From positions 1 to 64,000 of the forward strand of contig CAVWGP010000001.1 of NCBI GenBank assembly GCA_963754645.1: a stretch of DNA of 64,000 nt, in the 5' to 3' direction. The notes under the pieces were generated by a model. The model was not told the origin of the DNA. It saw nothing but the letters and a program-made list of their open reading frames with translations, and did no database searches. Below are positions 8,892-17,396 of the stretch, piece after piece; position 1 is the stretch's first letter, and every line of letters begins with the position of its first letter. A program made the position numbers and the translations under genes. The DNA comes from CAVWGP01 sp963754645 (GTDB lineage Bacteria; Pseudomonadota; Alphaproteobacteria; Bin65).

Positions 8892-9786
8892 GGTTCGCCT
8901 TCATCGCGAAGCACCGGGGGTCTGGCCGGCGGGATGGTTATGCGAGGCGCGCCGATCCGCCGGATCGGTCGGTGTCTCGCGCGGCGGCTTCCATGCCTGG
9001 CTGACACGGCCACCGAGCGTCCGGACCCGCGGCGACGAGACCTTGTCAGCGAAGGCGCGAAATAGCTTCTTGGACAGCGACCGAACCTACGGCGCGCGGC
9101 GGGTGTGGCGTGACATGCTCGCCGAGGGCATCGCGTGCGGGCTGCACCGGATCGAACGGCTGATGCGAGCCCAAGCCCTGCGGGCGCGGCCCAAACGGAG
9201 ACGTTTGCCATCAGACAGCGGCGAGCGTTCGATGAGCACAATGCCGCCGAACGTCCTCGCTCGCCAGTTCGAGGCACCGGCGACGAACCGCAAGTGGGCC
9301 GCGGACTTCACTTACATCTGGACGGCGGAGGGCTGGCTCTATGTGGCCGTCGTGTTGGACCTGTACTCGCGGCGCATCGTGGGCTGGTCGATGAGCGCCA
9401 CGATGACAGCGAAGCTCGTCACGGACGCTCTCATCATGGCGATCTGGCGACGGGGCAAGCCCGACGCGCTGCTGCCGAACATGGTTCGCTATCACTCCGA
9501 TCGCGGCAGCCAATACACCAGCGAACAGTTCCAACGGCTGATGGCCGAGCACGGCGTCACTTGCAGCATGAGCCGGGCAGGCAATGTGTGGGACAACGCG
9601 GCGATGGAGAGCTTCTTCTCATCGCTGAAAACAGAAAGAACAGCGCGCAAGACGTACCGGACGCGGGACCAGGCCAAGGCCGACGTGTTCGATTACATCG
9701 AGCGCTTCTACAACCCCAAGCGCCGGCATTCGACGCTTGGATACGTGAGCCCAATAGAGTTCGAAAAGCAGGTCCGACTAGCTTAA
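8888..9786 (+). CDS. IS3-family transposase OrfB (element B), one-base break
   Basis: This DDE transposase begins at the GTG 8888 (RFAFIAKHRG). The frame shifts at the G5 run 8916-8920; a sixth G would give HRGVWPAGWLCEA. Downstream is intact: TYGARRVWRDMLAEG, NRKWAADFTYIWTAEGW (first Asp), VVLDLYSRRIVGW (second Asp), NVWDNAAMESFFSSLKTE (Glu) and the RRHSTLGYVSP tail. The homopolymer break may be a sequencing error, in which case the element is complete. Confidence 0.88.
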
Positions 9787-9880
9787 GACGGTGTCATCGG
9801 AACCGGCAGCAGGCCAGTGATGCGCTCCGTGCACGGCGTCCAGCTTTGAAAAGGAGCCTCACCCGTCAAAGTACGCCTGA

Positions 9881-11457
9881 GAGCTTGTGAATCTTTCGTG
9901 AGGCACTTGCATTTTAGTGGTGCGATTGGAGGAAAAGTGATTTTGTGTTCGGCATCGTTCGAGCTGCGATGAGGACACGATGGGCCAGGAAGAGTTGTTC
10001 GACGGGTTGCCGGAGCAATGTTCGCCCGCGGGCGGCGGGGCTTTGGGGGCAGCGCGGCTGCGCGAGCCGGCGCGCGATCAGATCGAGCTGCGGGCGATGG
10101 ACATCGATAGCCTGATCGGCGCGGATGACCCGGTGCGGGTGATCTGGGGCTACGCGTCGCGTCTCGATCTGAGCGCGCTGGAGAACGCGATCAAGTCGCG
10201 CGAGGGCGTGGCCGGGCACCCGGCGATCGCGCCGCGCCTGCTGCTGGCGCTGTGGCTGTATGCGACGATCCGAGGGGTCGGGAGCGCGCGGGCGTTGGCC
10301 AAGCTGTGCGAGCGGGACGATGGGTTTCGCTGGCTGTGCGGCGGCGTGAGCGTGAACTATCACACGCTGGCGGACTTCCGGGTGTCGCAATCGGTGCTGC
10401 TCGACGCGCTGCTGATCGAGCACACGGCGTCGCTGGCGGCGGCGGGCGTGATCGACTTCGACGTGCTGGGCCAGGATGGGATCCGGGTGCGGGCCAGCGC
10501 CGGGGCCGGCTCGTTCCGGCGACGCCCGACGCTTGTCAAGGCGGTCGAGAAGGCGCGCCGGCTGGTCGAACAGCTCAAGCGCGAAGGCGACGACGATCCC
10601 GACGCCAGCAACAAGCGGATCGCGGCGGCGCGCGAACGGGCGGCGGCGGAGCGGCTGGCGCGGATCGAGGACGCGCTCGCCAAGCACGCCGAGCTCGCGG
10701 CCGAACGGGCGCGGCGCAAGAAGCGCAACGCCAAACAGACCCGCAAGCAGAAGCCGCCGCGCGCCTCGACCACCGACGCCGACGCGCGCGTCATGAAGAT
10801 GCCCGATGGCGGCTTCCGCCCGGCTTACAATTTCCAGATCGCCAGCGCGGTCGAACAGCAGATCGTGGTCGGGGTCGCGGTCGAGACGAGCGGCTCGGAT
10901 CATGGCCAGCTGCAGCCGATGATCGAGCAAATCAAGGCGCGCACCGGCCAGACGCCCAGGCGCTACCTGGTCGACGGCGGATTCCTCAAGAACAGCGCGA
11001 TCGAATGGGCCGCGGCACCGGCCAATGGCGCCATCGAAGTCTATTGCCCAGCCATGGCGACGCGGCATGGAACCAAGCCATACGCGCCGCGCCGCAAGGA
11101 CGGTCCGGGCGTGGCGGCGTGGCGCCGCCGCATGAAGAGTTGCATCGGAAAAGCCCTCTACAAGCGTCGCGCCATCCTCGAATGCATCAATGCACGCGGA
11201 CGAGCTTGGATCCTGCGCCAGCTCACCGTGCGCGGGCGCGCCAAGGCGCGCGCCGTCCTGCTCTGGTTCGCCCTCGCCAACAATATCCTGCAAGGCCACC
11301 GCCTCACCACCGCCTAAGACGGCACCAGCCCTCGCCGAGCGAGCGCCGCGCCGGCCCGACAACAAAGCCATGCCACACGCCGCCCCCGTCCAAGCGGTCG
11401 GAAAAGCCAACCCCTTCGTCTCATGCGCCGCAAAAAAAACGAATTATTCACAAGCTC
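9881..11457 (+). mobile_element. IS1182-type insertion sequence, copy 1 (1577 bp)
   Basis: The ends are the inverted repeat GAGCTTGTGAAT (9881-9892) and its mirror (11446-11457), flanked by TGA direct repeats (9878-9880, 11458-11460). The single transposase is on the plus strand. An inverted, near-identical copy of the same length lies at 22181-23757. Excision with one TGA restores a reading frame across the site, supporting a 3-bp duplication. Confidence 0.92.
9980..11317 (+). CDS. IS1182-family transposase (copy 1)
   Basis: The protein has 445 residues with the IS1182/DUF772 pattern: VIWGYASRLDLSALE at the N-terminus, APRLLLALWLYATIRGVGSA, a first acidic residue in DFDVLGQDGIRVRASAG, a long charged coil with many Arg/Ala (about residues 180-265), then SGSDHGQLQPMIEQI, YLVDGGFLKNSAIE (second Asp) and a C-terminal RRAILECINARGRAWILRQL. 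The start is the ATG at 9980, and the frame is intact. It differs from copy 2 at only about five residues. Confidence 0.93.
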   Translation: MGQEELFDGLPEQCSPAGGGALGAARLREPARDQIELRAMDIDSLIGADDPVRVIWGYASRLDLSALENAIKSREGVAGHPAIAPRLLLALWLYATIRGVGSARALAKLCERDDGFRWLCGGVSVNYHTLADFRVSQSVLLDALLIEHTASLAAAGVIDFDVLGQDGIRVRASAGAGSFRRRPTLVKAVEKARRLVEQLKREGDDDPDASNKRIAAARERAAAERLARIEDALAKHAELAAERARRKKRNAKQTRKQKPPRASTTDADARVMKMPDGGFRPAYNFQIASAVEQQIVVGVAVETSGSDHGQLQPMIEQIKARTGQTPRRYLVDGGFLKNSAIEWAAAPANGAIEVYCPAMATRHGTKPYAPRRKDGPGVAAWRRRMKSCIGKALYKRRAILECINARGRAWILRQLTVRGRAKARAVLLWFALANNILQGHRLTTA

Positions 11458-11693
11458 TGAGCATTCGCATAGTAGGCCGCAATAGCGGCCGCTACCTCAT
11501 CCTGGTTCAATACACCCGATGTCTGCAGCTTACCACTAACTGCCGCCGCGATGGAGTTTGTTGGATCATCCGGTGGTGTGCTCATTTGCGAAATCTCATT
11601 CGGACAAAAAGTAAACCTTGAGACCATCGGTGACAGTAGTCGGTGGAAGGCCGGCCTTTCTAAGGTAATAGTGCAACCTGGGGGTGACACGCC

Positions 11694-12487
11694 ATGTCCG
11701 ACGGCCCAAGGACGTTTCTTCTCAAGGTCAATCCGGACCATTGCCCAAGGAAGCAGGGCAATCCGGCGACCGCCGCTCTCTGGCAGAATGGCATCTTTAG
11801 CGTTGCGCGCGACCGTAAAGAGCCAGGCCGCTGAGATCGCGTGGCGATCTGGGTCAACGAAACGTCAGGCGGAACGGGCCTAACCGCAATTGCTTTCGTA
11901 GCAAAGTCCGAGATCAAAGGCGGTAAAACACTCGTTACAGTCAAGGATGTTGAGATCACTCCGGAGCCACGTCTGAACAATAGAGGCTTGGAGGAGCGTA
12001 AAGAGCGAGGACCGATTTTCCACGAATTTGCCATTCGGCCGTGGATCGTATTCGGGAGTTATCTGAGGAAGATTGGCGAGAACTGCAATCCGCCGTCACG
12101 AACGTCAATTTGAACGACGCAGAAGGTAAGCCGGATGCGAAGCGGCCCGAAGAGGACACCCCGAAGTTACGTGAGTACTTGGCAGAAGTGCGTGTTCGCG
12201 ACAGTGCAAACGTCCGAAAGCTGCGCGAACTGTACAAGGGCGTCTGTCAAGTTTGCGGCGAACGGCCATTCAATGGGAGATTCAGCGAATTCGTGGAAGC
12301 TCACCACGTGGAGTGGTTGTCTCGAGGTGGGGCTGACGACATTCACAACATGATTCTCGTGTGCCCTAATCACCACGCCGCGATACACGCGTCGGATATG
12401 GAGTTCGATCGGGCTAGTCTGTGCTTTAAGTCCGGGACCAGGAAAACGTTCCATCTTGTGGTGGACCGGCACCTGCGGTCCCCGTAA
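11694..12487 (+). pseudogene. EVE-like/HNH nuclease, candidate modification-dependent restriction enzyme, frame interrupted
   Basis: The ATG at 11694 (GGGGGTG site upstream) opens MSDGPRTFLLKVNPDHCPRK, then ALWQNGIFSVARDRKEPGR. An in-frame TGA (11832-11834) stands where a Gly codon would be expected, and the frame continues DRVAIWVNETSGGTG. This looks like a PUA/EVE-type base-recognition domain. Near the TTT run 12027-12029 one base appears to be missing; correction leads into VDRIRELSEEDW and an HNH domain: CQVCGERPF, AHHVEWLSRGGADDIHN, LVCPNHHAAIH. EVE/PUA-HNH fusions are known for type IV restriction of modified DNA. The nuclease half is well supported; the N-terminal domain is inferred from pattern. 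Confidence 0.6.
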
Positions 12488-12637
12488 CGCACGGACCCTT
12501 CGTTATTGCCTAAGCCACAGCGAGAGCCTCAATTCGGCGGGCAACGTCGCCGATCCGGCGCCGACGCCGGTCGAGCATTTGGCGCGCGAACAATAGGTTG
12601 CGCTCGTCGAGGCCGCCATCGCGGCAACGGCTTTCTC

Positions 12638-14191
12638 ATGCGCCAGGGCTACTCGATGGTGTGGAGCGGCTGGCAGGGCGATGCGCCCAGCGATGGCGGG
12701 AATTTGCGCCTCGAAGCGCCGATTGTGGCCGGCGCCACGGGGCCGTCGCGCGAGGAATTCGTTTTCGACCATCTGCGCAGCCCGGTCACCGTGGAACTCA
12801 CCTATCCCGTGGCAACGGGTGCCGAGGCCGCCGCCACGATCACCGTCCGCGCCCGCGAGAGCGATGCGCGCGGTACGGCGCCGGGGCTCGGCATCAAATT
12901 CGTCTCGCCGACTTGGATCGAGATTACGCGCCCGCAAGGCTTCGACGCCGGCGCGATCTACGAAATCATCTACACCGCGCGGGATCCGCGGGTGATGGGC
13001 CTGTCCTTTGCCAGCGTGCGCGATCTGGTAAGCTTCCTGCGCTACAGCGCGGCCGATCCGGGCGGGCGGCCCAATCCCTTGGCGCGCAACGGGCAGATCG
13101 AAACCGTGCGCGCGATCGGCTTCGGCATTTCGCAATCGGGCCGCTTCCTGCGCGACATGCTGTATCAGGGCCACCACCTCGACGAGGCGGGGCGGCCGGT
13201 GTTCGACGCGGCGTGGCCGCACATCGCCGGCGCGCGGCGCGGGTTCTTCAACGCCCGTTTTGCCCAGCCAGGGCGCTACTCGCGCCAGCACGAGGATCAT
13301 GTTTATCCCGGCGATCAGTTTCCCTTCACCTACGGCACGACAAGCGATCCGCTGTCGGGCAAAACCGACGGCGTCATGGCGCGCTGCGCGGCTTCCAATC
13401 GTTGCCCGCGCATCTTCCACACCGATACGGACACCGAGGGCTTTCAGGCGCGCGCGTCGCTGCTCATGACGACGCCCGACGGCAAGCCGCTTCGCCTGCC
13501 GTCGAATGTGCGCGCCTACTATCTCGCCGGCGTGCCGCACTTCAACGCTCCCAACCTCGCCGCCATGCCGGTGGCGAATTGCGCCGTGAGCAACAACCCG
13601 CTGCATGCCGGCCCGGCGATGCGGGCGCTGCTCGAGGCGCTGCAGGCATGGCTCGCCGATGGCACGCTGCCGCCGGAGAGCCGCTATCCCAATCTCGCCG
13701 ACGGAACCCTCGTGCCGCCCGAAGGTGCGGTTGGATTTCCCAACTTGCCCGGACTGTCGCAGTTCGGAACCGTCAACCGCGTCCACCTCATCGATCACAC
13801 GACCAATCCGCCGTCGAAAGGCGCGGCCTACCCCGCCTTCGTGCCGAAGGTCGATGGCGACGGCCATGCGCTGGGGGCGATTCGCCTGCCGATGATCGAG
13901 GCGCCGCGCGCGTCCTATCTTGGCTGGAATTTGCGGGCCGCCGGCTATTCGGCGGGCGCGCTGTGCAGCCTCACCGGCTCGACCGTCCCGCTGCCGGCCA
14001 ATGCCGCGGCCGCAAATGCCGCCGGCGACAAGCGCCAACCGCTCGATGCGCGCTATCCTTCCGCCGAGGCCTATGTTCAGGCGGTCGAACAGGCGGCGAT
14101 GAAGCTGGCCGAGGCGCGCTTGCTGTTGCCCGAAGATGTCGAAGCCTCGGTCGCCGCGGCGCGCAGCGGCAAGCTCGCGAAACTGCCTTAG
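12638..14191 (+). CDS. Alpha/beta-hydrolase domain protein (Abhydrolase_10-like), N-terminus truncated
   Basis: The frame from the ATG 12638 opens MRQGYSMVWSGWQGDAP, which in this family lies well inside the protein, so roughly the first 100 or more residues are missing or out of frame between 12488 and 12637. The nucleophile elbow is GFGISQSGRFLRDMLYQG. Later landmarks are PRIFHTDTDTEGFQARASL, VRAYYLAGVPHFN and the C-terminal SYLGWNLRAAGYSAGALCSL. Family members are mostly uncharacterised secreted or cytoplasmic hydrolases. The 150 bp upstream shows no convincing start. It overlaps the glycosylase gene tail to tail by 4 bp. Confidence 0.7.
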   Translation: MRQGYSMVWSGWQGDAPSDGGNLRLEAPIVAGATGPSREEFVFDHLRSPVTVELTYPVATGAEAAATITVRARESDARGTAPGLGIKFVSPTWIEITRPQGFDAGAIYEIIYTARDPRVMGLSFASVRDLVSFLRYSAADPGGRPNPLARNGQIETVRAIGFGISQSGRFLRDMLYQGHHLDEAGRPVFDAAWPHIAGARRGFFNARFAQPGRYSRQHEDHVYPGDQFPFTYGTTSDPLSGKTDGVMARCAASNRCPRIFHTDTDTEGFQARASLLMTTPDGKPLRLPSNVRAYYLAGVPHFNAPNLAAMPVANCAVSNNPLHAGPAMRALLEALQAWLADGTLPPESRYPNLADGTLVPPEGAVGFPNLPGLSQFGTVNRVHLIDHTTNPPSKGAAYPAFVPKVDGDGHALGAIRLPMIEAPRASYLGWNLRAAGYSAGALCSLTGSTVPLPANAAAANAAGDKRQPLDARYPSAEAYVQAVEQAAMKLAEARLLLPEDVEASVAAARSGKLAKLP

Positions 14192-15102
14192 CGGCGGGCG
14201 CGCGCCGCATCGAGCCGTTCGAGTTCGTCGATCGTCTTCGGCCAGTCTTTGTGCAAGAGCCGCGCCAAGGCGCGGTCGCTGAGCAGCTTGCCGCCGGTTT
14301 GGCAGCGCGCGCAGTAATTGGTTTCGTTGCTGGCGTGGCGGATGCGCTGGATCGGCGCGGCACAAACGGGGCACGGCTTGCCATAGCGGCCGTGCGCCGC
14401 CATTCCGGCGCGAAAGGCCGTCACCTTGTCCGGCCACGCCGCATCGGCTTCGGCCACCAGCGTGTCGCGCCACCGGGCCAGTGTCGCGCGCGTTGCCGCG
14501 AACAGGGCGGCGATTTCGGCATCGCTCATTTTCTGCGTTTGCAAGACAGGCGACAGCTTCGCCGCATGCAGAATTTCATCTGAATACGCGTTGCCGATAC
14601 CGCTGAAAAAATGCGGGTCGGTCAGCGCGCGCTTGATGGTGTGGTTGGCGGAACGCAGTCGGGCCGCAAATGCGTTCAGTTCGCAATCGAGCACTTCGAG
14701 GCCGCCCGGATCGTGCGCCGCCAGGCCCGCCGCGCCGCGGACGATGTGCAGCGCCGCGCGCTTTTTCGATCCGGCCTCGGTCAGAACGAGCGTTCCGCGA
14801 TCAAAATCGAAGGCCGCCAGGCCGCGCCCGCCGCCGGGAATCGCCTTGCCCACATCGTGCCACCAAAGGCGGCCGGCGATCATGAGATGAAGGACAAGAT
14901 ATAATTCGCCTTCGAGCCCGATGACGATTCGCTTGCCCAGCCGGCGGATTTCGGCGACCCGCCGTCCGGCAACGGCCGCCACGGGCGGATCGACGGTCCG
15001 CAACAAGAACGGGCTGGCGAGGCGAAGGCCGGCCAGCGCGCCGCCGGCAACGCGTTTGCGCAGCGCGTGGCAATAGGCTTCGATATCCGGCAGCTCAGGC
15101 AC
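14188..15102 (-). CDS. Formamidopyrimidine/endonuclease VIII-type DNA glycosylase
   Basis: This is a base-excision repair enzyme of 304 residues. After removal of the initiator (GTG at 15102) it begins PELPDIEAYCHAL, giving the catalytic Pro and Glu. Also visible are the helix-two-turn-helix DNA-binding part (FFSGIGNAYSDEILHAAKLSP) and a C-terminal zinc finger CPVCAAPIQRIRHASNETNYCARC. About 30 residues extend past the finger (LLSDRALARLLHKDW), longer than standard MutM, as in some Fpg/Nei homologues that act on other lesions. It could be MutM or a paralogue; the extension argues for a paralogue. The methyltransferase lies 12 bp upstream. Confidence 0.88.
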   Translation of the reverse strand: MPELPDIEAYCHALRKRVAGGALAGLRLASPFLLRTVDPPVAAVAGRRVAEIRRLGKRIVIGLEGELYLVLHLMIAGRLWWHDVGKAIPGGGRGLAAFDFDRGTLVLTEAGSKKRAALHIVRGAAGLAAHDPGGLEVLDCELNAFAARLRSANHTIKRALTDPHFFSGIGNAYSDEILHAAKLSPVLQTQKMSDAEIAALFAATRATLARWRDTLVAEADAAWPDKVTAFRAGMAAHGRYGKPCPVCAAPIQRIRHASNETNYCARCQTGGKLLSDRALARLLHKDWPKTIDELERLDAARARR

Positions 15103-15114
15103 CGGCCCGAGCGT

Positions 15115-15732
15115 TCAGCGTTTTCGGGCGACGAGATCGATCAGGGCCGACATGCCCTTGTGGCCGGCACCTTCCTCGATCGCCGAATCGTGCTCGACGA
15201 GATGCAGTATCTCCATGTCGCCGAAAGCGGCTTCCAGTATCTCGCGCGTGTACATGTTCTCGGCGTGCGGCGGTCCGCCAGTCTTGTACTCGAGTTGCTT
15301 CGGCCGGTAGCCCTGGAGCAGAAGCAGGCCGCCCGGCCTGAGAGCGCGTTTGATGTTGGCAAAGATCGTCGCGCGCAACAGCGGCGGCGCGAATTGAAAG
15401 AAAATCGCGGCGGCAACGTCGTAGGCTTCGCCGGGCCAGGCCCAAGCAGCAATATCGGTCTCGATCGTCTTGATCGGCACGCCTTCGCGCGCCGCGAGAT
15501 CGCGCGCCTTGGCCAGGGCCACCGGCGAAAAATCGATCGAAGTGACGTTCAAGCCCTGCGTGGCCAGCCATACGCCGTTGCGGCCTTCGCCGTCGGCGAT
15601 CGCCAGCGCGTCGCCGCGCTTCGGCAGGCGCGATTTCTGCGATGCAAGAAATGCGTTCGGGACCGTTCCGAACAAATAGCCCGGCGCGGAAAAACGCTCG
15701 TTCCAGCGGGCAAGGTCGGGCGAGGTGCTCAT
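15115..15732 (-). CDS. Class I SAM-dependent methyltransferase
   Basis: The protein has 205 residues and belongs to the TehB/UbiE-like Methyltransf family. SAM motif I is reduced to ALAIADGEGRNGVWLA, motif II is VTSIDFSPVALAKARD, and the post-motif segment is FFQFAPPLLRATIFANIKRALRPGGLLLLQGY. The start is the ATG at 15732 (MSTSPDLARWNERF); a longer open frame to 15795 has a less typical N-terminus. The substrate is unknown. It shares strand and close spacing with the DNA glycosylase. Confidence 0.85.
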   Translation of the reverse strand: MSTSPDLARWNERFSAPGYLFGTVPNAFLASQKSRLPKRGDALAIADGEGRNGVWLATQGLNVTSIDFSPVALAKARDLAAREGVPIKTIETDIAAWAWPGEAYDVAAAIFFQFAPPLLRATIFANIKRALRPGGLLLLQGYRPKQLEYKTGGPPHAENMYTREILEAAFGDMEILHLVEHDSAIEEGAGHKGMSALIDLVARKR

Positions 15733-15810
15733 GCGTCTTCCACCGTGGCGATTTTTTCGAACATCATCGTGGCGTGCCGGGCGGGCGCGAATCAATGGCC
15801 TTCCGCCGTA

Positions 15811-16506
15811 TCATTTGCCAGCATTGGCCCGGATATGCGCGACAAGCTGCGGATCGAGATTGAGTCGCCCGGCAAGCAAATCGAGATAGGCGCGCTCGGC
15901 CGGTTGATCGGGCTCCATCGCAAGCAGCGAGGCGGCGTAGATTTGCGCCGCAAGCTCCGGCGAGGTTGCGCCGGCGACGACGGCCGCGATATCCAGCGGC
16001 TTGCCGATTTCTTCGGTCACGAATTGCCGCTCCTCGGACGAGAGGCCCGCTTTGTCCAGCGCCGCCGCGATTCGGCTTCGCTCGGCTTCGTCGATATGGC
16101 CGTCGGCTTTGGCAGCCGCGATCACGGCGCGCAAGATCGCGATGCCGTGAGTTGCAGCGGCGGCGCCCTCGGGCGCAAAGGCCGAGCCTGTGGGCGGCGC
16201 GACGACGACGGGCGCGGAGTGCGCGATCGCGCCGGGCATGGCCTGTGCCGGTTCACCGGCGGCCCGCCCCGCCTGCCAATCGCGAAAAGCCTTGTAGGCC
16301 AAGGCGCCGAGCGCCGCGATGCCGCCGGCCCTGAGTGCGCCGCCCGCGATCGAGCGCCCCGATCTTGTGCCGAGCAGAATTGCCGCAAGCCCGGCCGCCG
16401 CCGCGCCGCCCGCGAACCCGCCCCACTTGCCTTCGGTCAGCGCCTGTGCCGCCTTGCCGGCGTCGCCGCCGAGAAATTTTTCGAGCAGCGCCTTTGCATC
16501 GAACAT
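15811..16506 (-). CDS. DUF533 (YebE-like, TerB-related) membrane-associated protein
   Basis: The protein has 231 residues. The N-terminal amphipathic stretch MFDAKALLEKFLGGDAGKAA is followed by a Gly/Ala-rich hydrophobic segment (residues about 30-65, GGFAGGAAAAGLAAILLG), then a TerB-like helical domain with ILRAVIAAAKADGHIDEAER. DUF533 proteins are inner-membrane-linked proteins of unclear function. The ATG at 16506 was preferred over upstream starts because it matches the family start MFD..LL..FL. Confidence 0.88.
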   Translation of the reverse strand: MFDAKALLEKFLGGDAGKAAQALTEGKWGGFAGGAAAAGLAAILLGTRSGRSIAGGALRAGGIAALGALAYKAFRDWQAGRAAGEPAQAMPGAIAHSAPVVVAPPTGSAFAPEGAAAATHGIAILRAVIAAAKADGHIDEAERSRIAAALDKAGLSSEERQFVTEEIGKPLDIAAVVAGATSPELAAQIYAASLLAMEPDQPAERAYLDLLAGRLNLDPQLVAHIRANAGK

Positions 16507-16604
16507 GTCCTTCGGTCCCTTAATGGTACCGCAAATCTGATAGCCGCGCGCGCGCGTTTCAAGCCTGTCCGGCCGAACTTCAGCGTGACGACGCTTCACA
16601 CGAC

Positions 16605-16640
16605 TGAAAAATAGAAAGGGCGCCCCTGGGACGCCCTTTC
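16605..16640 (-). terminator. Intrinsic terminator after the HU gene
   Basis: The stem GAAAGGGCG (16614-16622) pairs with CGCCCTTTC (16632-16640) around a 9-base loop. Read on the minus strand it is followed by a T-rich tract (CTATTTTTCAG). It lies about 40 bp past the HU stop codon. Confidence 0.85.
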
Positions 16641-16681
16641 ATTGCAAAACGCTGCGTCTGAAGTCAGCGCAGCGAATTTTG

Positions 16682-16966
16682 TTAGATCGACTGCTTCAAA
16701 TCTTTGGCCGCGCGGAAGGCGACTTTCTTGCTGGCCTTGATCTTGATCGGCTCGCCCGTCGCCGGGTTGCGGCCCATGCGCGCCGCCCGCTTGCGAACCT
16801 GGAATATTCCCAAGCCAGCCAACCGAATCTTGTCACCCTTCTTCAGGTGCTTACCCAGCATGGCGACCAAGTCTTCGAGCATCGTGATGCCCGCTTTCTT
16901 CGAAAGCGAGTGTTTTTCGGCCAAAGCCGCTCCGATTTCACGCAGGGTTACGGGTTTTACTGCCAT
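16682..16966 (-). CDS. DNA-binding protein HU
   Basis: This is a 94-residue nucleoid protein of the HU/IHF family. It contains MAVKPVTLREIGAALAEKHS, a helical dimer region, the beta-arm base GDKIRLAGLGIFQVRKRAAR and the family signature GRNPATGEPIKIKASKKVAF. The start is the ATG at 16966 with AAGGAA upstream. It is single-copy and monocistronic, with its own terminator. The slightly extended N-terminus is typical of alphaproteobacterial HU variants. Confidence 0.95.
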   Translation of the reverse strand: MAVKPVTLREIGAALAEKHSLSKKAGITMLEDLVAMLGKHLKKGDKIRLAGLGIFQVRKRAARMGRNPATGEPIKIKASKKVAFRAAKDLKQSI

Positions 16967-17396
16967 TTTCGTGTTTCCTTGACGAATGTTTTGAGGACAC
17001 GAAGCGGTGTCACGGACCTTCCGTCCAGCCGCAACGTTTGCCCAGAATACTACATTTTGCGGCAAAATAAAGAGGTATACGTAGATTTTGTGTGTGTTTT
17101 TCGGGCATTTTGGGCATTTTCGATGTGTACAACTGCAAAATAGCCTCTGATTTTGGGCTTTTTGGCGCCGGCGGCTGTTTCGGTTCAGCGGGAATCTTCC
17201 ACGTCGATGGCTGGTGGAAGGCTTTCAATTGTTGACGGGTCGGCGAGAGTAGATTGCGCCCGCCCCTGCCGGCGCTGGCAATTCGATCGCGCACCGGCGG
17301 TCAACGCTTCTGAGACGGCTGGTAGCTTGTTATTGTCCGCTGGGCCTGCACATGACTCGCGCGCTCTGCGTTTTCAGGCGGCGCACAGGATCTCGT
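16967..17396. other. Intergenic region upstream of HU
   Basis: No convincing gene lies in this 430-bp stretch. The part from 17050 to 17150 is markedly A/T-rich compared with its surroundings and probably carries the HU promoter on the minus strand. I could not fix a confident -35/-10 pair. The remaining 250 bp beyond the A/T-rich block shows nothing recognisable. Confidence 0.5.

Larger units (their letters stand above)
8545..9811 (+). mobile_element. IS3-family insertion sequence B (1267 bp)
   Basis: The inverted repeats are at least 24 bp. The left end TGCTGCCGGTTCCGATGACA starts at 8545, with the mirror image ending at 9811. The 4-bp GGCC at 8541-8544 and 9812-9815 is the likely target duplication; because it is palindromic it could also be read as part of the repeat. 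The TG...CA ends, orfA/orfB layout and A7 slippery run identify IS3, IS407/IS51-like branch. Removing the element with one GGCC restores the interrupted peptidase frame, which supports this boundary. Confidence 0.9.
6539..9834 (-). pseudogene. C39/papain-like cysteine peptidase gene split by two IS3 elements
   Basis: The host pieces are 9812-9834, 8168-8544 and 6539-6770. Joining them with a single copy of each target duplication (GGCC and TACT) gives an uninterrupted frame of about 207 residues ending at the TAA 6539-6541, read from a possible GTG at 9834. It contains NLTCLATVYAIVARG (candidate nucleophile Cys38), GPLREHFVLGVGLK (His113) and ELIVLDPYS (Asp134). This C-H-D order and spacing match the C39-like/papain-like fold. 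It sits directly after the 48-residue peptide gene on the same strand. The N-terminus is uncertain and no leader or membrane segment is seen. It is clearly inactive now. Confidence 0.6.
9859..11585 (-). pseudogene. Small peptide gene (48 residues when restored) split by the IS1182-type element
   Basis: The 5' part is at 11459-11585, starting at the ATG 11585 with MSTPPDDPTNSIAAAVSGKL. Rejoining 11458-11585 to 9859-9877 with one TGA duplication gives the end AYYANAQAYFDG and a natural TGA at 9859-9861. As it stands, the insertion ends the frame only a few residues early (ANAQSL, then stop). The restored stop precedes the peptidase frame by about 25 bp, so the two probably formed an operon. The peptide is acidic at the N-terminus, alanine-rich and without Cys. 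I do not recognise the family. Confidence 0.5.

Noticed and set aside
9914..11410. A 498-residue open frame antisense to the IS1182 transposase, repeated in copy 2
   Set aside because: It is conserved only because the IS is duplicated; low-complexity Arg/His/Ala content, no start signal.
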